A stretch of 64,000 nucleotides of DNA, from assembly GCA_030041305.1 (NCBI GenBank), contig JASHOC010000165.1, positions 1-64,000 of the forward strand, given 5' to 3'. The position numbers and the translations under genes were made by a program. The stretch comes from Acidobacteriaceae bacterium (lineage in GTDB: Bacteria; Acidobacteriota; Terriglobia; Terriglobales; Acidobacteriaceae). The notes beneath the pieces are model-generated. The model did not search any database. It was given only the letters and a program-made list of their open reading frames with translations, and had not been told where the DNA came from. Position 1 is the first letter of the stretch; every line of letters starts with the position of its first letter. This document shows positions 36,237 through 45,797 of this stretch, piece after piece.

Positions 36237-37676
36237 TCACTCCCACACGCCGGTTTGGAGGTACTCATCCATGGCTTTTGCGGCTTTGCGGCCGGCGCCC
36301 ATGGCGAGAATCACGGTGGCGCTGCCGGTAACGATGTCGCCGCCAGCAAAGACGCCGCGCTTCGACGTGCGGAGGGTTTCGGGGTCGGCGACGATGTAAT
36401 TGCGGGCGTTTGTCTTGAGATCAGGCGTAGCGCTCTGCACGATGGGGTTAGCGTGCGTGCCCACGCCGATGATGACGACGCTGGCCGCGAGCACGTGCTC
36501 GGAGCCGCGGACGGGAATGGGACGGCGGCGGCCGCTCGCGTCCGGTTCGCCCAGCTCCATGCGCACGCAACGCGCGCCGGTAAGCCAACCGCCCTCGCCG
36601 CCTAGGAACTCGACGGGATCGGTCAACATCTGGAACCGGATGCCTTCTTCGCGCGCGTGGCGCACCTCTTCAGCGCGGGCGGGCATTTCAGCTTCCGAGC
36701 GCCGGTAGACCAGCGTCGCGGTGCGCGCGCCGAGGTGGCGGGCGGTGCGCACAGCGTCCATGGCGGTGTTGCCGCCGCCAACCACGATCACGTCACGATC
36801 CCGGCAATCGTAAATGGGTTCGTCGAAGCGGGGGTACTGCCAGGCGCGCATGAGGTTGGTGCGGGTAAGGAATTCGTTGGCGGAGTAGACGCCGTTGAGG
36901 TGCTCACCGGGTATGCCGAGAAACTGGGGCAGTCCCGCGCCCGTGGCGACGAAGATGGCGTCGTAGCCTTCGACGCGCATGAGTTCGTCAAGGGTGACGG
37001 TTTTGCCGACGACGACATTGGTTTCGAACTCGACGCCCATGCGGCGGAGGTTATCGATTTCGCGCTTGACGATGGGCTTGGGCAGGCGGAATTCGGGGAT
37101 GCCGTAGACGAGGACTCCACCCGGCTCGTGAAGGGCCTCGAAGACGCGCACACGATGGCCTTTTTGCACCAGGTCGCCGGCGGCGGAGAGGCCGGCCGGT
37201 CCGCTGCCGACAATGGCCACGCTCTTGCCCGTAGGCGGGGCAATAGCGGGAAGACCAAGACTGCCGCTTTCGCGCTCGAAATCGGCGATGAAGCGCTCGA
37301 GGTTGCCGATGGCCAGCGGGTCGCCTTTGCGGCCGAGCACACAGCCGCCCTCGCATTGGTTTTCCTGCGGGCAGACGCGGCCGGTGATGGCGGGCAGGGC
37401 GTTGTCTTCGCGCATTTTGGCCGCGGCGGCGAGGAACTGGCCGGCGCAGATGAGCGCGACGACTTGCTTGATTTTGACGCCAACCGGACAGTTGACCTGA
37501 CAGGTTGGGCGGGCGCAGGCGAGGCAGCGCGTGGCTTCGGTGATTGCATCGGTCTCATGGAGACCGAGGTTCACTTCTTCGAAGCAATGGGACCGGGCTT
37601 CCGGATCGATAGCCGGCATCGCGACGCGCGGAATCCTCATGCGCGCCTTGAGCGGGAGCGGATTGGCTTCAATCAT
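36237..37676 (-). CDS. gltA: NADPH-dependent glutamate synthase-like, small subunit (GltA type)
   Basis: CLACARPTCQVNCPVGVKIKQVVALI...GRVCPQENQCEGGCVLGRKGDPLAIGNLERF...VAIVGSGPAGLSAAGDLVQKGHRVRVFEALHEPGGVLVYGIPEFRLPK. Confidence 0.95.
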   Translation of the reverse strand: MIEANPLPLKARMRIPRVAMPAIDPEARSHCFEEVNLGLHETDAITEATRCLACARPTCQVNCPVGVKIKQVVALICAGQFLAAAAKMREDNALPAITGRVCPQENQCEGGCVLGRKGDPLAIGNLERFIADFERESGSLGLPAIAPPTGKSVAIVGSGPAGLSAAGDLVQKGHRVRVFEALHEPGGVLVYGIPEFRLPKPIVKREIDNLRRMGVEFETNVVVGKTVTLDELMRVEGYDAIFVATGAGLPQFLGIPGEHLNGVYSANEFLTRTNLMRAWQYPRFDEPIYDCRDRDVIVVGGGNTAMDAVRTARHLGARTATLVYRRSEAEMPARAEEVRHAREEGIRFQMLTDPVEFLGGEGGWLTGARCVRMELGEPDASGRRRPIPVRGSEHVLAASVVIIGVGTHANPIVQSATPDLKTNARNYIVADPETLRTSKRGVFAGGDIVTGSATVILAMGAGRKAAKAMDEYLQTGVWE

Positions 37677-38595
37677 TGCGCCCCTCCTCGTCCGCCAACT
37701 CGGCCCGCAGCCGCGCCAGTTCGTCCTCCTTGGCCGCCAGTTCAGCGCGGAGCTGCGCCAGCTCTTTGGCCTTGTCCGCCTCGAACTGCTTCAGCGACGC
37801 GCACTCCTTGTCGCGGTACATGGCGTTGCGTTGCATGAGTACGTCGAAATTGACTTCGGCGGCGTCGAACTCGGGACCGTCGACGCACGCAAACTTGCTC
37901 TGGTTGCCAATCAGCACGCGGCAACCACCGCACATGCCGGTGCCGTCGACCATGATGGAATTGAGGCTGACCACGGTTTGAATGCCGAGCGGCGTGGTGA
38001 GCTGGGCCACGGCGCGCATCATGGGCACAGGGCCTACGGCGAGGACGAAGTTGATGGCGCGGCCCGAGTCAAGCAGTTCCTTGAGCTTTTTCGTCACCAA
38101 GCCGGACTCACCGTAACTGCCGTCGTCGGTCATGATGTAGGTTTCGGAGCTGGCGGCGCGGATTTCGTCCTCGAAGACCACCATTTCGCGGGTGCGTGCG
38201 CCTTCAATGAAGATGACGTGGTTATCGGCGTCTTTGAGAGCCTTGGCAGTGGGCAGCGCCATGGCTGTGCCCACACTGCCAGCCACCACCGCGACCGTGC
38301 CGTAGCGCTTGATTGCAGAGGGGTGGCCGAGGGGGCCGACGATGTCGAGAATGCAGTCGCCGGCTTCGAGGCAATTGAGCAGCGACGTAGTCTTGCCGAC
38401 GGCCTGCACGGCGAGGGTCACGGTTCCTGCGGAGGGGTCGGAGCTTTTGATGGTGAGGGGAATGCGCTCCCCACGCTCGCGCAGGCGAACAATGACGAAC
38501 TGCCCGGGGCGCTGCTTGCGGGCGATGCGCGGCGCCTCGATGGTAAACTGCCTGATTTTGAAACCGACGTCGCGGGCTTCGATAATCCTGTACAT
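37669..38595 (-). CDS. Sulfide/dihydroorotate dehydrogenase-like FAD/NAD-binding protein with coiled-coil C-terminal extension
   Basis: MYRIIEARDVGFKIRQFTIEAPRIARKQRPGQFVIVRLRERGERIPLTI...MVDGTGMCGGCRVLIGNQSKFACVDGPEFDAAEVNFD; 8-bp overlap with gltA. Confidence 0.93.
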   Translation of the reverse strand: MYRIIEARDVGFKIRQFTIEAPRIARKQRPGQFVIVRLRERGERIPLTIKSSDPSAGTVTLAVQAVGKTTSLLNCLEAGDCILDIVGPLGHPSAIKRYGTVAVVAGSVGTAMALPTAKALKDADNHVIFIEGARTREMVVFEDEIRAASSETYIMTDDGSYGESGLVTKKLKELLDSGRAINFVLAVGPVPMMRAVAQLTTPLGIQTVVSLNSIMVDGTGMCGGCRVLIGNQSKFACVDGPEFDAAEVNFDVLMQRNAMYRDKECASLKQFEADKAKELAQLRAELAAKEDELARLRAELADEEGRND

Positions 38596-38973
38596 CGGCG
38601 CCGGACTCCCGATCCGGTGAAAGGCCCCCCAGGGTGAATGGACGATCTCGCATGGACGCGCTGCGGGAAACGAGAAGGGGCGTCCGATCCTCGGGGCAGG
38701 CCGTGGCCCATCCTGCAACTCGATTATTCAGGCAAGTGGCGGAAGGATGGTGTGATGCGAGTCACGGGGGTGCTACGGGCAGCCGGCGGCGCGGCCGCGC
38801 AAATTATCGCGGCGTTCACAAATTTGTAACCAGATGTGCATACTGACCCGCTATTGCTCGAATGAGCCGGGCTCTTCGAGCTTTGGGAATGGATATTGCA
38901 ATCCCCACGACATGACCTACAAGTCAGGCGCCCCAAATCGCCAGAGGACACACCCCGGCATGGAGGATCATCG

Positions 38974-40587
38974 ATGCAAAAACCCCCTGCGTTCCGGGTC
39001 GCTCTCTTACTGTCCGCCGGCTGCATGGCGAATCCGCTTGCAGCCCGCGCACAGGCCGATTTCAGCCAAACCGCAACTCCCATCAAGCACGTGGTGGTGA
39101 TCTTCGGGGAAAACATCTCGTTCGATCACTACTGGGGGACCTACCCTTACGCCACGAATCCCGCCGGCGAGCCGCGTTTTACCCCCGCTCCCGGCACTCC
39201 CAGCGTGAACGGATTCACAGCCGCTCTGCTGACCGCCAATCCCAACTTCCTCAATACCGCCGGCAACGGGGCCGGAGCGTCCAACCCCTTACGGCTGGAC
39301 CGCTCCCAGGCCGCAACCGCCGATCAGGATCACGACTACACCCCGGAACAGGAAGCCTTCCATGCCGGGCTCATGGACTCCTTTCCGGAATTCACGGGAA
39401 CCCCGGGACCTCCACCCTCGGCTGACACCACCAGCGGACTGGTGATGGGCTATTACGACGGCAATACCGTCACTGCGCTGTGGAACTACGCTCAGCGCTA
39501 CGCTCTGAATGACAACGCCTACGGGACCACCTTCGGTCCGTCGTCGGTGGGGGCGATTAACCTGATCTCCGGCCAAACCAATAACGTGACGGACGAGATA
39601 AACGCCAGCGGCGATATCGTCGGCGACGGCAGCGGCGGTTATACCCTCATCAGCGACGCCAATCCCATTGGCGACAAGTGCACCGGCACCACGAGCGGCC
39701 AGGTCAGCATGGGCGGCACGAATATCGGCGATCTGCTCGACCAGGCCGGCATCACTTGGGGATGGTTCGAGGGGGGCTTCGACCTTACGATCACCAACCC
39801 CAACGGAACCACGGGATGCGCCCGTTCTCACACCTCAACGGTGACAGGCGTGACGGAGACGGACTATATCGAACATCACGAGCCGTTCCAGTACTACACT
39901 TCCACGTCGAATCTCGTGCACGTTCGCCCCTCCTCGGTGGCGATGATCGGTCACGACGACGGGGCCGTGCACCATCAATACGACACCCACGACTTCTTCG
40001 ACACAGTGAGAGCGGGGAACATGCCCGCAGTGAGCTTCCTCAAAGCTCCTGGCTACCAGGACGCCCACGCCGGCTACTCCGATCCGCTCGATGAACAGAC
40101 TTTCGTGGTCAACGTGATCAACTTCCTCATGAGCTCGCCGTATTGGTCCTCGACGGCGGTAATCATCAATTACGACGACTCCGACGGATGGTACGATCAT
40201 CAGCTCGGCCAAATCGTAAACCAGTCCACGACTGCGGACGACATGCTGACCGGAGATGGCCATTGCGGCAATGGAACCGACACCGCGCTTCCCGGACCCA
40301 GCGGCGCCGCTCACGCGCAGGGCCGCTGCGGCTACGGTCCGCGCATTCCCATGATGGTGATCTCTCCCTGGGCGAAATCGAACTTTGTCGACCACACGCT
40401 GACCGATCAGAGTTCGATCATCCGCTTTATCGAAGACAACTGGCTGGGCGGACAACGCATCGGCGACGGGTCGTTCGACGCCATTGCCGGCTCCCTAGAC
40501 AACATGTTCGACTTCAGCCACTTCAACATGCGCGCACCGTACATGCTCAGCCCCTCGACGGGCGAGCCGATCGGCAGCATACACTGA
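38974..40587 (+). CDS. Phospholipase C / acid phosphatase family phosphoesterase
   Basis: PIKHVVVIFGENISFDHYWGTYPYATN...GYYDGNTVTALWNYAQRYALNDNAYGTTFGPSSVGAINLISGQT...VIINYDDSDGWYDHQ. Confidence 0.93.
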   Translation: MQKPPAFRVALLLSAGCMANPLAARAQADFSQTATPIKHVVVIFGENISFDHYWGTYPYATNPAGEPRFTPAPGTPSVNGFTAALLTANPNFLNTAGNGAGASNPLRLDRSQAATADQDHDYTPEQEAFHAGLMDSFPEFTGTPGPPPSADTTSGLVMGYYDGNTVTALWNYAQRYALNDNAYGTTFGPSSVGAINLISGQTNNVTDEINASGDIVGDGSGGYTLISDANPIGDKCTGTTSGQVSMGGTNIGDLLDQAGITWGWFEGGFDLTITNPNGTTGCARSHTSTVTGVTETDYIEHHEPFQYYTSTSNLVHVRPSSVAMIGHDDGAVHHQYDTHDFFDTVRAGNMPAVSFLKAPGYQDAHAGYSDPLDEQTFVVNVINFLMSSPYWSSTAVIINYDDSDGWYDHQLGQIVNQSTTADDMLTGDGHCGNGTDTALPGPSGAAHAQGRCGYGPRIPMMVISPWAKSNFVDHTLTDQSSIIRFIEDNWLGGQRIGDGSFDAIAGSLDNMFDFSHFNMRAPYMLSPSTGEPIGSIH

Positions 40588-40600
40588 TAGTTCCTCGGCG

Positions 40601-40634
40601 GTCCGGCTCTTTGCAAAACTGCGAAGGGCCGGAC
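40601..40634 (+). terminator. Strong hairpin between phosphoesterase and multicopper oxidase genes (possible terminator, no U run)
   Basis: GTCCGGCtCTTTGCA aaac TGCGAAGgGCCGGAC. Confidence 0.4.
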
Positions 40635-40677
40635 GGCTTGCACGACGATACCGCCCTCCTTCAAGCGACAATACGGA

Positions 40678-42333
40678 ATGCCTGGTCGATTTCATTCATC
40701 CCGCCGCGTTTTTCTGCGTAATGCCGGCTTCGCCTTCGCCGGATTTCAACTGAAACCGCCGGGCGAGACCCCGGATCAAGCCCCGGTCCCGGGAAGGCGT
40801 CCGGTCAAAACCCGCCACGAGTCGGCGGCTCTCGATCCTTCCACTCTGGCGCCCTTTGTCGATCCGTTGCCCCTGCCGCAGGTTGCTCGGCCCCTGGGAA
40901 CACGCGTGCATCCTGAGAAGCCCGGCGAAAGCCTTCCCTGCTACCACATGGCGATGCGCGAGGCTCTCATCAAAATTCATCGCGATGTACCGCCGACGCG
41001 GATGTGGTGCTTTGGAGATCGCTTTCCGGGCCCGACTATTGAGACCGAGAGCGGTCAGGCGGTGATGGTGGACTGGGAAAATCGGCTTCCCCCGCGCCAT
41101 TTTCTGCCCATCGACCACTCTCTGGAGGGCGCCGGAATTTCTTTGCCCGAGGTGCGCACCGTCGTGCACCTTCACGGCGGGCGTACGCCTCCCGAAAGTG
41201 ACGGATACCCGGAAAAATGGATCGTGCCCGGGCAGACGCAGTCCTGTTTCTATCCCTCGGGTCAGCGCGCGGCGCTGCTTTTTTACCATGATCACGCCAT
41301 GGGCATTAACCGCCTGAACATCTACGCCGGCTTGCAGGGGTTTTTTATCGTGCGCGATGCGCGCGAGGACTCCTTGCGTCTTCCCGCCGGCCGATACGAA
41401 ATTCCCTTGATGATCAGCGACCGGCAGTTTACCCGGGACGGTCAACTTTTCTACCCGGTTTCTCCGGATCCTGACCGGCCGTGGGTGCCAGAGGTTTTTG
41501 GGAACGCCATTCTGGTGAACGGCAAGCTGCTGCCTTACCACGAAGTGGAACCGCGAAGGTATCGTCTGCGCCTGATGAACGGCTCCAACGGGCGCTTCTA
41601 CCGCTTTGCGCTGTCGAACCGGGCTCCTTTTCACGTGATCGCCAACGATCAGGGCTTGCTGCCCGCCCCGGTTGCGGCGCGCCGCCTGCCCTTGGCACCC
41701 GCCGAACGCGCCGAGATCGTGGTGGATTTTGCGCCCTTTGCCGGCTCGAACCTCCGCCTGGTCAGCGATTCTTTCGACATTCTCCAGTTCCGGGTCGCCA
41801 AAGAGGGGGTTCACGACGACAGCGATCTGCCTTCTGTGTTCGACGAACCGCGCGAAGAAGTAAGCGAGACAGTGGCGGTGGGCAGCCGCAGGCTCACGCT
41901 CGATGAGCGGCTGGACAAGGTGCAGCGGTCCATGGGCATGCTGCTGAACAACACCCCCTGGAGCGCGCCGGTGACGGAGACTCCCAAGCTGCATTCTGCG
42001 GAGATTTGGGAATTGGTGAATCTGACCGACGACTCCCACCCCATTCATCTACACCTGGTCCGGTTCAAAATTCTCGATCGCCGTGCATTCGACACATTCG
42101 AATTCATGAACAGGGGCGCTTTGCGCTATACCGGGCCGGCGCAACCGCCAGAATCGTTTGAATCCGGATGGAAAGACACCGCGCGCGCGGACCCGGGCAT
42201 GGTGACGCGCATTCTTGTGCCCTTTGAAGATTACGCCGGCCGTTACGTCTGGCATTGTCACATACTCGAACATGAAGACAACGAGATGATGCGTCCTTAC
42301 GAGATTTTGCCGTCAGACAAAACGCCCGCATAG
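40678..42333 (+). CDS. Multicopper oxidase (bilirubin oxidase/CotA-like)
   Basis: TVVHLHGGRTPPESDGYPEKW, LLFYHDHAMGINRLNIYAGLQGFF, DDSHPIHLHLVRFKIL, YVWHCHILEHEDNEMMRPYEI: the four copper-binding motifs. Confidence 0.95.
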   Translation: MPGRFHSSRRVFLRNAGFAFAGFQLKPPGETPDQAPVPGRRPVKTRHESAALDPSTLAPFVDPLPLPQVARPLGTRVHPEKPGESLPCYHMAMREALIKIHRDVPPTRMWCFGDRFPGPTIETESGQAVMVDWENRLPPRHFLPIDHSLEGAGISLPEVRTVVHLHGGRTPPESDGYPEKWIVPGQTQSCFYPSGQRAALLFYHDHAMGINRLNIYAGLQGFFIVRDAREDSLRLPAGRYEIPLMISDRQFTRDGQLFYPVSPDPDRPWVPEVFGNAILVNGKLLPYHEVEPRRYRLRLMNGSNGRFYRFALSNRAPFHVIANDQGLLPAPVAARRLPLAPAERAEIVVDFAPFAGSNLRLVSDSFDILQFRVAKEGVHDDSDLPSVFDEPREEVSETVAVGSRRLTLDERLDKVQRSMGMLLNNTPWSAPVTETPKLHSAEIWELVNLTDDSHPIHLHLVRFKILDRRAFDTFEFMNRGALRYTGPAQPPESFESGWKDTARADPGMVTRILVPFEDYAGRYVWHCHILEHEDNEMMRPYEILPSDKTPA

Positions 42334-42533
42334 GCATTCCGGCGCACGGTTCGGGCGCATCGAATCGCGACCTGCCGCGCCCCACGAGCCAGCGGCTGTT
42401 CGCGCAGTTTGGAAGCGCTTTCCGGTATACTGAAGATTCGGCTGGGCAAAGGCGGGGAGGATAGAGACGCCCCGGAGATGCCGGCGCGGCGCCGCGATGG
42501 GCCGCAATTTTGGAAATTTTCCGGAGTGGGACG

Positions 42534-42722
42534 ATGGCAAAGGTATGCGACATTTGCGGCAAAGCGCCGCAGTTCGGCAACAATATTTCGCACGCGCACA
42601 ACGTGACGCGGCGGCGCTGGAACCCGAACCTGCAAGTGGTGAAAGCGCTGGTAAACGGCGCGCCCAAGCGGCTGCGGGTGTGCGCAAGCTGCATCAAGAG
42701 CGGCAGGGTCGCCAAGGCGTAA
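42534..42722 (+). CDS. rpmB: 50S ribosomal protein L28
   Basis: [62 protein letters not shown] (Cys-containing form). Confidence 0.97.
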   Translation: MAKVCDICGKAPQFGNNISHAHNVTRRRWNPNLQVVKALVNGAPKRLRVCASCIKSGRVAKA

Positions 42723-42742
42723 GGTAAAGTTCGGGAATCCCG

Positions 42743-42769
42743 AAAACCCGTCCCTTGCGGACGGGTTTT
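42743..42769 (+). terminator. Rho-independent terminator downstream of rpmB
   Basis: AAAACCCGTCC CTTGC GGACGGGTTTT followed by ctgttt: 11-bp perfect stem. Confidence 0.85.
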
Positions 42770-42949
42770 CTGTTTCCGGACAGATTTCTCCAGGTCCAGG
42801 CCTCAAAAACCCTAGCAGGGCTTTCCGCATCCCATTGCTTAAGCGCTAATAGAGGCGAGCATGGCGTGTGGGGGGGGGTAACTGAGCGGGGTTTGGCAAG
42901 GGGGGTGGGGATAAGCGCATTTTTGAGGTATTGTGCCGTGGTCGGAATT

Positions 42950-43906
42950 ATGCGGAGCAGTTGGGTCAGGACGACCGTTTCCTCTGTTTTTCAGTTTGTC
43001 CAGGACAGGTTGGGCGTCAGCGTGACGCCTTCGCACTATTATTTCCCGGTTCCGAAACTGCGGACCCTGCAAAATAAAGACTGGCGCGCCCGCCAGCCGT
43101 GTGCGGCCATCGATTTCCGTTTTGAGGATCAGCTCGACCGGCTAAACACGGAACTGCGTCCGTTCGCTCCGGAATGGCGTTTCGCCGATCACCAGAACGG
43201 GAGCAAAAGCGAGTTTCATTTCAACAATGGGTTTTTTGAGCATATCGACGCCGAGGTGGCGTACTCGTTTGTGCGCCAGCGCAAGCCCCGGCGGATTGTC
43301 GAGGTTGGGTGCGGGAATACGACCCTGCTGCTAGCTGCGGCGGTAAGGAGAAACGCCGAAGAGGGATTTGCCTGCGAACTGCATGGGATCGACCCCCATC
43401 CTTCGCTGTTTTTGAAAGAGGGCGTTCCGGGCCTGACGCAGTTGATCGAAGAACCGGTCCAGCGCGCGCCCGTCGAGCTGTTCCGTGCGCTCGAGGAAAA
43501 CGACATCCTGTTTATTGATTCGAGTCATGTGGTTTCGATCGACAGCGATGTCGTGTACGAACTTCTGAACATTCTGCCCGACCTGAAGCCGGGCGTCCTG
43601 GTGCATTTTCATGACATTTTCGCTCCCCTGGATTACCCGGAAAAATTCGTGAAGAAGAATCTCTGCTTCTGGGGCGAGCAGTATCTGCTGGAAGCCTTTC
43701 TCTCGTTTAATTCGGAGTTCAAGGTGCTATGGGCGGGAAGCGCGATGCAGCATCACCACGCGGATGTTCTGCGGGATGCATTTCCGGGGTGGGAAGGCAG
43801 CTTTGAGCGGATGCCGTCGCCACTGAAGATGTTTGTTCCCAGCCTGGACGGGGTGAACGTGTGGCCCTGCAGCTTCTGGGTCGCCAAAAATGGATTGAAC
43901 CACTGA
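42950..43906 (+). CDS. Class I SAM-dependent methyltransferase-like protein
   Basis: RRIVEVGCGNTTLLLAAAVRRNAEEGFACELHGIDPHPS...NDILFIDSSHVVSIDSDVVYELLNILPDLKPGVLVHFHDIFAPLDYPE. Confidence 0.85.
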   Translation: MRSSWVRTTVSSVFQFVQDRLGVSVTPSHYYFPVPKLRTLQNKDWRARQPCAAIDFRFEDQLDRLNTELRPFAPEWRFADHQNGSKSEFHFNNGFFEHIDAEVAYSFVRQRKPRRIVEVGCGNTTLLLAAAVRRNAEEGFACELHGIDPHPSLFLKEGVPGLTQLIEEPVQRAPVELFRALEENDILFIDSSHVVSIDSDVVYELLNILPDLKPGVLVHFHDIFAPLDYPEKFVKKNLCFWGEQYLLEAFLSFNSEFKVLWAGSAMQHHHADVLRDAFPGWEGSFERMPSPLKMFVPSLDGVNVWPCSFWVAKNGLNH

Positions 43907-44050
43907 TTCGGGCGGGATGTATGCCCCGAAGATTGACCGCGCCACCCCCCGGGTAACCGGAAAGCCCCGTTTGCCTTTTAATTCCTGTTCCACAGCCGGG
44001 CGCCCCTGAATGAACAATTTGCCGCAGGGCAAACCGGCAAAAACCTCCCC

Positions 44051-44467
44051 CTATCGGTCCTCGTGAGTGAAGGTGAGCGAGGCGGAGTTGATGCAGTAGC
44101 GCAGACCGGTGGGGCGTGGTCCGTCTGGGAAGACATGGCCCAGGTGGCCGCCGCAACGGGCGCAGGTGACCTCGATGCGGCGCATGCCGTAGCTGCGGTC
44201 CTCATGCTCCGCGACAGATTTGGAATCGGCGGGGATGGTGAAGCTGGGCCAGCCGCACTCGGAGTCGAATTTGGCTCCGCTCAAAAACAGCAGGGCTCCG
44301 CAGCCGGCGCAGTGGTAGGCGCCGGTTTCATGATTTTCAGTCAGCGCGCCGGTGAACGGCCGCTCAGTGCCTTTTTCGCGCAGGACGTGGTACTGCTCGG
44401 GCGAGAGCAGCTTGCGCCACTCAGCTTCGCTGTGCACGACGGTTCCGGATGTTTCGGGCACGGGCAC
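44051..44467 (-). CDS. msrB: Peptide-methionine (R)-S-oxide reductase
   Basis: [26 protein letters not shown]...[32 protein letters not shown]. Confidence 0.96.
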   Translation of the reverse strand: MPVPETSGTVVHSEAEWRKLLSPEQYHVLREKGTERPFTGALTENHETGAYHCAGCGALLFLSGAKFDSECGWPSFTIPADSKSVAEHEDRSYGMRRIEVTCARCGGHLGHVFPDGPRPTGLRYCINSASLTFTHEDR

Positions 44468-44536
44468 CTCCGGTGAAGTGAGGGTTGGCCAACGATGGGA
44501 TGCGCCAGGAAGCGGAAAAGGCTCGGCAGGCGGCGA

Positions 44537-44926
44537 TCAGACTTCGGCGACGACCTCGATTTCGAGAAGAACATTTTTGGGCAGACGCGCGACCTCCACG
44601 GTGGTGCGCGCGGCCGGCTCGTCCCCGTCGCGGCCCAGATATTGATCGTAGACGGCGTTCATGGCCGCGAAATCATTCATGTCTTTGAGAAAGACGGTGG
44701 CTTTGACCACGCGGTCGAGGCTGCTGCCGGCTTCTTCGAGAATGGCCTTAAGGTTTTCGAACACGCGCGTGGCCTGCTCCGCAATCCCGCCGGAGACGAC
44801 TTGCTGCGTGGCCGGGTCGAGCGGGATCTGACCGGCGGTGAAGATGAGGTTACCCACACGCACGCCTTGCGAGTAGGGACCGATGGCGGCAGGCGCGCCG
44901 TCCGTGGCGATGGCTGATCTGGTCAT
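44537..44926 (-). CDS. ridA: RidA family protein
   Basis: [87 protein letters not shown]. Confidence 0.93.
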   Translation of the reverse strand: MTRSAIATDGAPAAIGPYSQGVRVGNLIFTAGQIPLDPATQQVVSGGIAEQATRVFENLKAILEEAGSSLDRVVKATVFLKDMNDFAAMNAVYDQYLGRDGDEPAARTTVEVARLPKNVLLEIEVVAEV

Positions 44927-45162
44927 GGCTCCGATTGTAATGGCGCCGGACGGCGAAACCGCTCCTCCGGGGCTAAATGGGCCGGCGGAAAAACGCGTCC
45001 AAAGTCGCGCCCTTTTCAGAACCCAGTTTTCGAATGTGTGTTTCCGCGGCGTGTTGAGCCCGAGGCGGGCCCCAGCGGGTCTATGGCAAGGCGCCCGGCG
45101 AGCTTCCGGGCGTAGGCCGGCAGCGATGCGAATTGGACCGGATCAATCTCCTCAAGAGGAGT

Positions 45163-45259
45163 GTAAGTGTTTGAAAATAAGGCATCTGCCTTTTGAAGCC
45201 TGCGTAAGTGTTTGAAAACAGATAACTTATCTTTGGATTTGGAGGTAAGTGTTTGAAAA
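45163..45259. repeat. Three perfect copies of GTAAGTGTTTGAAAA at exact 41-bp period
   Basis: Copies at 45163-45177, 45204-45218, 45245-45259; 26-bp spacers differ; the first two copies are followed by different hairpins. Confidence 0.9.
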
Positions 45260-45406
45260 GAGGGCGGATGTTCGGCCGAATGGCGCGGGTTTGCGTTGCG
45301 CCTGGCGCTTGCGCTGCTGGTTCTGGAAACAGAGGTCGTGGCGGTTGAGGGCGGGCATGGCGCAGCGGGCGCCATTGATGCCGGTGTAGCGACAGCGGGA
45401 TTCCAT
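45227..45406 (-). CDS. Short Cys-rich ORF (59 aa), possibly degenerate zinc-binding peptide
   Basis: MESRCRYTGINGARCAMPALNRHDLCFQNQQRKRQAQRKPAPFGRTSALFSNTYLQIQR (C-x9-C-x10-C); below the cutoff of the ORF track. Confidence 0.4.
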   Translation of the reverse strand: MESRCRYTGINGARCAMPALNRHDLCFQNQQRKRQAQRKPAPFGRTSALFSNTYLQIQR

Positions 45407-45797
45407 GAAGCGCCCCTTTGAAAATCGATTCCTGCCGTCAGGAGTTTTCGAGACGGAGGCTGTTGGCTTTGAGCGAGTTAGCGCCGCTAGGCGGCGTAGC
45501 GAGTTAGCAAGTTAGCGGCATCGGTCCAATTTTCGTGCCGCATTGTGAGGCGAAGCCCAATGAGCGATTCCTAGGACGCTTTTGAGCGTAGCGGAGAACG
45601 GGGAAATGACCGGCAAGGGAATTCGTGGTGGAAGTGCTTGGGAATGAGGGAGAACACTTCGGTAACGAGTTGACCGCAGGTCTGGGCGCGGCGCGGCGGG
45701 TGGTTTGGCCGATTCGATACAATCGGGGCTGTCGCGTGCGCGACGATTCCCCAACGCGCCGATCGACATTCCAGGAAAAGGAAGGAAACCACCGCCG

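Noticed and set aside
45163-45259. CRISPR array
   Set aside because: Regular spacing is CRISPR-like, but there are only three 15-bp repeats, spacers contain hairpins, and no cas genes are present.
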